NCBI GenBank assembly: GCA_050951725.1
Contig: JBMNJO010000011.1
Coordinates: forward strand, 54,346-118,345
Length of the DNA: 64,000 bases
Direction of reading: 5' to 3'
From: DTU052 sp050951725
GTDB lineage: Bacteria > Bacillota > Syntrophomonadia > Syntrophomonadales > DTU052
Shown here: positions 58,927 through 64,000 of the stretch, in pieces
Position numbering within the stretch: the first letter of the stretch is position 1
Layout of the letters: each line of letters starts with the position of its first letter
Made by a program: the position numbers and the translations under genes
Notes under the pieces: model-generated
What the model was told of the DNA's origin: nothing
The model's input: the letters and a program-made list of their open reading frames with translations, nothing else
Database searches by the model: none

Positions 58927-59451
58927 ATGGCAAAATTACCAGAAAACCTGTTGCGGCCTCCGGGGGAATATCTTCATGGACAGATAAAGAAGGTGTTCAT
59001 GCAGACCGGTTTTGGCGCTATCCCACTCTGGACAGAATCCGGGTGTACGATATTTGTGCACACCCGATCAAGTATTATTAAGAATTCGCAAGGCAGCAAC
59101 CTGTCTATTGACTTGCGGTTTGAAGAAGTGGATGGGGTTCCCCTGATCTGGTTTGATCTGCTGTTGGTTGACCAGGACCAGGAACAGCATAATGTCTACG
59201 TGTTCCTGAATATTTTGGATGACCAATCCGTTTCCTGCCTGCAGGCACTGCCTTACCAGCGATGGATCGTGATTCACTGGTATGACGAAAACCGGGAATT
59301 CCACAGTTCTTCCGCGGTGGAATGGAGTCCTGAAAACCAGAAGAAGGTGAAGACGGTGACCGAACAGGCCCGTGGCGTCATCGAACGCACCGGGGGCGGC
59401 GACTTCGAGGAAGCCATGAACCGCGTCAAGGGAAACGTTCCACTCTCGTAG
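58927..59451 (+). CDS. Hypothetical protein
   Basis: A 174-residue soluble protein, mixed alpha/beta, without signal peptide or membrane helix. Notable stretches: LRFEEVDGVPLIWFDLLLVD and RWIVIHWYDENREFHSSSAV. Binding site AGGAAAGGTCGG upstream of ATG. The codon pattern looks like that of neighbours. Not recognised. Confidence 0.7.
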   Translation: MAKLPENLLRPPGEYLHGQIKKVFMQTGFGAIPLWTESGCTIFVHTRSSIIKNSQGSNLSIDLRFEEVDGVPLIWFDLLLVDQDQEQHNVYVFLNILDDQSVSCLQALPYQRWIVIHWYDENREFHSSSAVEWSPENQKKVKTVTEQARGVIERTGGGDFEEAMNRVKGNVPLS

Positions 59452-59509
59452 ATTGTGCCCAACCAAAAGTGCGAACCAGTTGCGGCAGCGGTAGGTGGTG
59501 CCGGTTAGG

Positions 59510-59971
59510 TTATCTGGTGCGGGAGGCCCGGCGTTTCTTTTTCCTGGCAACCTTATTCAGTACAGGTTCAGGGAGAACAGGTGCCGGGTGTGGCTTGTTG
59601 TCGGGTTCTTTTTCCTCGTTGTATCTTTTTTTGAGTTCCTGTTCTGCGTTCATCAGGCTTTGATAAGACGCCTGCTGGCCGACAAAAGTGGCCAGCAATT
59701 GCTGGCGCAGCGCTTCCAGGTGATTAACCTCATCCAAGAGGACCTTTCTTTTGGCATCGTTGACATCCAAGGTTGATGCTTCCCCATTTAACAGTCGTTT
59801 TTTTGATTGAATCCAGCTGGTAATAGCTTTTAGGTCGTCTTCATTTCTTAAGAGTACTTTTTTAAGCAGAGCCGCAAGGTTATCCACTTCTACCTCCCTA
59901 TCGCTGCTATCTGCGTCTGCGATGACTTCAGGGTGGGTCTTTGCTATGCGGCTCACAGGTTCCTTGTTCAT
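59510..59971 (-). CDS. Hypothetical coiled-coil protein
   Basis: A 153-residue charged protein with a long helical part (residues ~25-120, for example LLNGEASTLDVNDAKRKVLL) and a basic Pro/Lys tail (ARKKKRRASRTR). AAAGGAG lies 12 bases before the ATG. It converges with the previous hypothetical gene. Not recognised. Confidence 0.6.
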   Translation of the reverse strand: MNKEPVSRIAKTHPEVIADADSSDREVEVDNLAALLKKVLLRNEDDLKAITSWIQSKKRLLNGEASTLDVNDAKRKVLLDEVNHLEALRQQLLATFVGQQASYQSLMNAEQELKKRYNEEKEPDNKPHPAPVLPEPVLNKVARKKKRRASRTR

Positions 59972-60075
59972 TCGGTGAAGGCGCTCCTTTCGCTGTCGAT
60001 TGAAAACTTGTCATGGTCTATCCTATTCCTAAGCCAACTCAGGTGATACCGTGACACAAATGAATAGTAAACAGC

Positions 60076-60105
60076 TTGCCTTGGAAGTGGTGATTGAGGT
60101 ATAAA
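60076..60105 (+). promoter_or_regulatory. Sigma-A-like promoter for phosphoesterase gene
   Basis: TTGCCT at 60076 and TATAAA at 60100 with an 18-base spacer, about 40 bases before the gene. Confidence 0.5.
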
Positions 60106-60143
60106 GTCTGTATCCGAGCTGAATTTTAACTAGAGGAGTATCC

Positions 60144-60833
60144 ATGAAAGTATTCGCTATTGGCGATCTGCATTTATCAAATGGGTCCAAGCCAATGGAC
60201 ATCTTTGGAGAAGAATGGCGGGATCACGATAAAAAGATTGCGGCTAACTGGGATCGGGTAGTGATGCCTGAGGATACAGTTCTGATCGCAGGCGATACCT
60301 CATGGGCCATGCGTCTGCCGGAAGCTGTCCCGGATTTTGAGTGGATTGCCGCCCGACCGGGAAGGAAGATAATGGCCAAGGGTAACCACTGCTACTTTTG
60401 GGCTACCAGGCGTAAGATGATTGAAGCCTTAAACCCCCATGGGATAGAGCCTCTTAACGCAGAATGCGCCATGGTAGGCCGGATAGCCGTAGCCGCAACC
60501 CGAGGGTGGATAACTCCAGGAGATCCACGTTTTGATCCCGAAAAGGATAAGGTAGTTTACCAGCGGGAACTGCAGCGTTTGGAAAGGGCTCTTGCGCAGG
60601 TGCCGGAGGACGCGGACCAGGTGATTGCCATGATGCATTTCCCGCCCCATGCCAACCAGGGGGAAGAGACCGGGTTTATCGAGCTCTTGAGAGAACATGG
60701 AGTTGACAAGGTGGTCTACGGACACCTCCATGGTCGCTACCTTCAATATGCGTTGACCGGTATCCACTGGAACATGGAATTCCATTGTGTTTCTGCTGAT
60801 TACATCAATTTCACACCGGTTCAAATCCTGTAA
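60144..60833 (+). CDS. Calcineurin-like metallophosphoesterase
   Basis: A 229-residue enzyme with the motif set GDLHLSNG (residue 7), IAGDTSWAMRLPE (50), GNHCYFWATRRK (80), MMHFPPHANQG (157) and YGHLHGRYLQY (190). All metal ligands appear intact. The group is of the YkuE/MJ-type phosphohydrolases; the substrate is unknown. TAGAGGAG upstream. Confidence 0.9.
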   Translation: MKVFAIGDLHLSNGSKPMDIFGEEWRDHDKKIAANWDRVVMPEDTVLIAGDTSWAMRLPEAVPDFEWIAARPGRKIMAKGNHCYFWATRRKMIEALNPHGIEPLNAECAMVGRIAVAATRGWITPGDPRFDPEKDKVVYQRELQRLERALAQVPEDADQVIAMMHFPPHANQGEETGFIELLREHGVDKVVYGHLHGRYLQYALTGIHWNMEFHCVSADYINFTPVQIL

Positions 60834-60854
60834 TTATAATGAGACTGGTAAGAA

Positions 60855-60890
60855 GGGGACGGTTTTGTTGTTGCCAACAGAACTGTCCCC
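60855..60890. repeat. GGGGACGGTTTTGTTG palindrome (REP-like)
   Basis: Arms GGGGACGGTTTTGTTG and CAACAGAACTGTCCCC with a 4-base loop and two mismatches. Lies between convergent genes. Shares terminal bases with the other GGGGAC palindromes. Confidence 0.75.
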
Positions 60891-60923
60891 CCCGCGACAA
60901 GTCCACGGATCAAACTACTTGTG

Positions 60924-61238
60924 CTACTGCATAGGTTGCTGGAAGTTGCTTGCCTGCTGGTCTACGACTTCCTGGTGACCCTGTTGGATGTGCTTCTGAT
61001 CGTTAGGGCTCAGCATATAGATGAGTTGCTGCAGTTCACCAACATGCTTCTTTTCCTCGTCGGCTATGTGGTATAGGACCTTCTTTACTCGTTCATCGGA
61101 GGTGGATAAAGCATGAGCCTCGTAACCAATGATCGCCTCCAATTCGCCAGCCATATCCACCCTCAAGGCCTGGATCAGCTCTTCATTTGACATCTGTCGC
61201 GGCACGTTGGCAACAAATGGGTCGCCTAACATTACCAT
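60924..61238 (-). CDS. Ferritin-like/rubrerythrin-type protein
   Basis: A 104-residue helical protein with a ferritin-type pair of iron-ligand helices: MAGELEAIIGYEAHALST and HIADEEKKHVGELQQLIYML (E, E-x2-H pattern). Only one four-helix half is present and there is no rubredoxin domain. Members bind di-iron or relate to spore coat/rubrerythrin proteins. I start at ATG 61238 because GAGGGG lies 8 bases upstream; a GTG three codons earlier is too close to it. Confidence 0.78.
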   Translation of the reverse strand: MVMLGDPFVANVPRQMSNEELIQALRVDMAGELEAIIGYEAHALSTSDERVKKVLYHIADEEKKHVGELQQLIYMLSPNDQKHIQQGHQEVVDQQASNFQQPMQ

Positions 61239-61454
61239 GTTTTTCACCCCTCAGTGTTTTTTATTATTCTTTGTACGAAAACATTAAATATGTGCGGGAA
61301 TGATTTGCTCATCCCCGACAAGTGCTATTTCTCGAGAAAAGTGTGCAATGAACCAATCAACAGTCTGTTTTTAACAAACGAAGGAAAACTGATCTTTTTG
61401 TGGAAGTAAATAGAAGGTGGCAATGAGAAGGAAATACTCAACGGGAGTAATGAG

Positions 61455-63260
61455 ATGTCGAACCCTGTTTTGGCTATTGAAATCGCCCGTAGTTTTGTAT
61501 TTATTCTTGCCTTCGGCGGTTTTCTGTGGTTGAACCGCAGCAGAGAACTAGGGGACCATATGGGATTGAAGTTTTTTATATTAGGCTTTATTCTGTCAAT
61601 CCTGGCTGAGGGTCTGTATCTGGCCATGCTTTCCGATTTGATCAATGCGTTTGACTGGATGCTGGTTATTGTGGAAATGGCCTGTCATTTGTTGGGGATG
61701 GCTCTGGTGTTCATTGGCCTGCTGATCTGGTTTTTTGAGTGGAGCAAACTAGCCAAGTCACAGCGCGAGCTGCTTAGGCTGGCCCGGGAGTCAGAAGAGG
61801 CTTTGCGTATTGGTGAGGCCCGCTACCGGGGGGTAGTTGAGAACCAGACCGAATTCATATCTCGATTCTTACCGGATGGAACCCTTACCTTTGTTAATGA
61901 TGCTTTGTGCCGCTATGTCGGTAAATCTCAGGATGAACTTCTTGGCCGACGGTTCTTTGACTTTATACCGGATGAAGAGGGGAAAAAGTCGGCGGAGCAT
62001 CTTTACACGGTTACACCCGATAACCCGACTAAATCGAATACACACCGGGCAGTGATGCCTGATGGCCGGGTGCTGTGGACCCAGTGGACCCAGCGGGCCA
62101 TTTTTGATGAAAATGGACGAATGGTAGAGTTTCAGTCTGTGGGGCGTGATATAACCCGGCAGAAGAAGATGGAAGAGGAATTGCGGCGTCTGAGTCTGCA
62201 GGACTCGTTGACCGGCATGGCAAACCGGGCATTCTTTGAGCGGGAGATGGAGAAATACGAGGGCCAGGCCTCTGTGGGTCTGATGATTTTCGATCTGGAC
62301 GGTCTTAAACTGGCCAACGATACTTTGGGACACAGTTTTGGTGACGAACTCTTACTCAATGCCGCCCGTTTAATCTCTTCCTGCTGCAAAAATGGTGAGA
62401 CAGTGTCCCGCATCGGCGGCGATGAGTTCGCAGTTCTGTTTAAGGATGCCACAGAGGAGTCTATGCAGGAGTTTAAACAACGGATTGAGTCGGTTCTGGA
62501 AGAGTGCAATCAAACAAGTTCCGGTCACCTGCTGAGTTTTTCCATGGGCTTTGCGCTTAAAAGGAATCCGGAGATGCCTATGGCTCAGCTTTTCAAAGAA
62601 GCTGACAACAGTATGTACCGGGAGAAACTTTACAGCAGCCGCAGGCCTCGCAGCAATATAATCAGGACACTGGCGAGGGCCCTGGAAACCAAAGACTTTA
62701 TCGCAGCGGGACATGCAGAACGCCTTCAGGGTCTCCTGGAGGCTACGGCCCGATCAATGGGATTGCCTCAAAATGCTATCAATGGATTACGCCTGTTGGC
62801 CCAGGTGCATGATGTGGGGAAGGTGGGCATCCCAGATGACATTCTTTTTAAGGTTGGCCCCCTTAATGAAGAGGAGGTAAAGGAAATACGTCGTCACTGT
62901 GAGATCGGGCATCGCATTGCCTTGTCTTCACCTGACCTGGCTCCAATCGCCGAGTGGATACTGACGCACCATGAGTGGTGGAATGGAAAAGGGTACCCCC
63001 TCGGTCTTCAAGGGGATGAGATTCCCGTTGAGTGCCGGTTATTTGCCATAGCTGATGCGTATGACGCCATGACCAGCGAACGACCTTATAGACATGCACA
63101 ATCAGTTGAGTATGCGATTACGGAATTGCGGCGCCATGCAGGATCGCAATTCGACCCCAAAATGGTTGAAGAGTTTATCAAGGTCGTCAAGCCCTCCATA
63201 TCAAAGTCTTACCGTCCATCACCAGAAATCTTCACCATATCCAAGCAGAGTTTCTCTTGA
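61455..63260 (+). CDS. PAS-GGDEF-HD-GYP cyclic-di-GMP signalling protein, 2
   Basis: A 601-residue membrane protein. Three hydrophobic helices at residues ~5-95, a PAS domain ~120-240 (RYRGVVENQTEFISRFLPDG), a GGDEF domain ~255-405 with intact RIGGDEFAVLFKD, and an HD-GYP domain ~410-580 with VHDVGKVGIPDD and HHEWWNGKGYPLGLQGDE. Both catalytic sites look intact, as in the protein at 41535. GGGAGTAATGAG precedes the ATG. Confidence 0.93.
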   Translation: MSNPVLAIEIARSFVFILAFGGFLWLNRSRELGDHMGLKFFILGFILSILAEGLYLAMLSDLINAFDWMLVIVEMACHLLGMALVFIGLLIWFFEWSKLAKSQRELLRLARESEEALRIGEARYRGVVENQTEFISRFLPDGTLTFVNDALCRYVGKSQDELLGRRFFDFIPDEEGKKSAEHLYTVTPDNPTKSNTHRAVMPDGRVLWTQWTQRAIFDENGRMVEFQSVGRDITRQKKMEEELRRLSLQDSLTGMANRAFFEREMEKYEGQASVGLMIFDLDGLKLANDTLGHSFGDELLLNAARLISSCCKNGETVSRIGGDEFAVLFKDATEESMQEFKQRIESVLEECNQTSSGHLLSFSMGFALKRNPEMPMAQLFKEADNSMYREKLYSSRRPRSNIIRTLARALETKDFIAAGHAERLQGLLEATARSMGLPQNAINGLRLLAQVHDVGKVGIPDDILFKVGPLNEEEVKEIRRHCEIGHRIALSSPDLAPIAEWILTHHEWWNGKGYPLGLQGDEIPVECRLFAIADAYDAMTSERPYRHAQSVEYAITELRRHAGSQFDPKMVEEFIKVVKPSISKSYRPSPEIFTISKQSFS

Positions 63261-63332
63261 CAAGCTCCTGTCATTTAGGTATTCTCATTAAGTGGCTAAT
63301 GAACAGCTACCTTACGGCAAGGGCTTTTGGGG

Positions 63333-63361
63333 TTGAAAAACTGTGAAAGACGTTGTATAAT
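63333..63361 (+). promoter_or_regulatory. Sigma-A promoter of the tRNA cluster
   Basis: TTGAAA and TATAAT with a 17-base spacer, 19 bases before tRNA-Gly. Confidence 0.88.
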
Positions 63362-63379
63362 ATTCTGGCGGCTAATTGT

Positions 63380-63453
<74 letters not shown>

Positions 63454-63460
63454 GTTTTAC

Positions 63461-63537
63461 GTCCCTGTAGCTCAGCTGGACAGAGCAACGGCCTTCTAAG
63501 CCGTGGGCCGGGGGTTCGAATCCCTCCGGGGACGCCA
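63461..63537 (+). tRNA. tRNA-Arg(TCT)
   Basis: Acceptor GTCCCTG/CGGGGAC, anticodon loop CTTCTAA with TCT, T-loop TTCGAAT, encoded CCA. Confidence 0.96.
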
Positions 63538-63541
63538 TTGT

Positions 63542-63618
63542 GGTGGGCGTAGCTCAGTTGGCAGAGCATCAGATTGTGGCTCTGAGGGTCGTGGGTTCAA
63601 GTCCCATCGTCCACCCCA
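63542..63618 (+). tRNA. tRNA-His(GTG)
   Basis: Acceptor GTGGGCG/CGTCCAC with an extra G(-1) opposite discriminator C, anticodon loop TTGTGGC with GTG, encoded CCA. Confidence 0.96.
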
Positions 63619-63626
63619 TTTTTTCC

Positions 63627-63655
63627 TTGACAGTGGCGCAGAATTTTTATATACT
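63627..63655 (+). promoter_or_regulatory. Internal sigma-A promoter before tRNA-Gln
   Basis: TTGACA and TATACT with a 17-base spacer, inside the tRNA cluster, just after a T-run following tRNA-His. Confidence 0.82.
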
Positions 63656-63664
63656 CTGAGCCGT

Positions 63665-63739
63665 TGGGGTGTAGCCAAGCGGTAAGGCAACGGACTTTGA
63701 CTCCGTCATGCGTTGGTTCGAATCCAGCCACCCCAGCCA
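63665..63739 (+). tRNA. tRNA-Gln(TTG)
   Basis: Acceptor TGGGGTG/CACCCCA, anticodon loop CTTTGAC with TTG, T-loop TTCGAAT, encoded CCA. Confidence 0.97.
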
Positions 63740-63775
63740 TTTTTATGTAAAAAAATAACTTTATAATGTATACAT

Positions 63776-63851
63776 GGGCCATTAGCTCAGACGGTAGAGC
63801 ACCTGACTTTTAATCAGGGTGTCGCTGGTTCGAGTCCAGCATGGCTCACCA
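63776..63851 (+). tRNA. tRNA-Lys(TTT)
   Basis: Acceptor GGGCCAT/ATGGCTC, anticodon loop CTTTTAA with TTT, T-loop TTCGAGT, encoded CCA. A TATAAT lies just upstream. Confidence 0.97.
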
Positions 63852-63933
63852 AATCCGATATATAGGCGTTTAAAGGGGTTTTAACGAAGTAAAAAATCAG
63901 GTAGTCAATCCCCGACACGCTTCAAGTTTTAAA

Positions 63934-63986
63934 GACCACCTTACTATCATTGGTTAGAAAAAACCAGATAGGAGGTGGCCTTTTTA
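63934..63986 (+). terminator. Terminator after the tRNA cluster
   Basis: Stem CCACCTTACTATC paired with GATAGGAGGTGG (one bulge) around a ~20-base loop, followed by CCTTTTT. Confidence 0.85.
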
Positions 63987-64000
63987 ATTCCGTTTTTTCC

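Overview
The window (about 50% GC by eye) looks like a chromosome segment of an anaerobic, low-oxygen-potential Clostridia-type Firmicute, probably a Syntrophomonadales/Peptococcaceae-like fatty-acid degrader. Support: an Hdr-Flx type electron-transfer operon, three acyl-CoA ligases, an acetate-uptake family protein, two-subunit class I fumarase, a GerMN lipoprotein, S-layer-homology surface protein, Gram-positive ribosome binding sites and sigma-A and sigma-54 promoters. The exact species cannot be named from the sequence.

Layout. 1-1300 (minus): thiamine-precursor uptake operon (thiamine-binding protein, permease, start of a substrate-binding protein) behind a TPP riboswitch with a terminator. 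1621-8539 (plus): seven overlapping genes hdrC-hdrB-hdrA-mvhD(flxD)-two ferredoxin-domain proteins-flxA, an NADH-linked heterodisulfide-reductase-like electron-bifurcating complex. Both hdrA and mvhD are interrupted by an in-frame TGA exactly where the family has a cysteine, each followed by a compact hairpin: both are read here as selenoproteins. 9005-19551: metabolic and housekeeping genes (alpha-oxoamine synthase, DegV, radical SAM, isochorismatase, LytTR regulator, Mg-chelatase-like AAA+/VWA pair, GerMN, acetate transporter). 19814-23989: murI, fumarase alpha/beta, rph, rdgB, phosphodiesterase. 24056: tRNA-Pro. 24697-34153: a membrane-embedded LuxR regulator followed by a cell-surface block (SLH/X2/cadherin-like repeat protein, zinc-ribbon membrane protein, 1058-residue secreted protein). 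34185-41043: decayed acyltransferase, HD protein, two acyl-CoA ligases, alpha/beta hydrolase. 41535-44462: PAS-GGDEF-HD-GYP protein. Two matching sigma-54 promoters precede the second ligase and the GGDEF/HD-GYP gene.

44760-52501 (minus) is the most interesting accessory block: an NHLM-type peptide export system (HlyD-like protein, C39-peptidase ABC exporter, partner ABC protein), then a STAS antagonist, a 83-residue protein with a Nif11-like leader end and a cysteine-rich tail (candidate secreted peptide precursor), an ECF sigma factor coupled to it, and a DUF3298 lipoprotein. No modification enzyme lies beside it, so this looks like a peptide export module joined to its own transcriptional control.

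52953-63260: THUMP-type RNA methyltransferase, DUF421/DUF4363 pair, third acyl-CoA ligase, SDR, small thioredoxin-like protein, hypotheticals, phosphoesterase, ferritin-like protein and a second PAS-GGDEF-HD-GYP protein. 63380-63851: five tRNA genes (Gly, Arg, His, Gln, Lys) closed by a terminator. Six dispersed palindromes with GGGGAC/GTCCCC arms occur between genes across the window and resemble REP-type elements; one forms the last codons of the thiamine permease gene.
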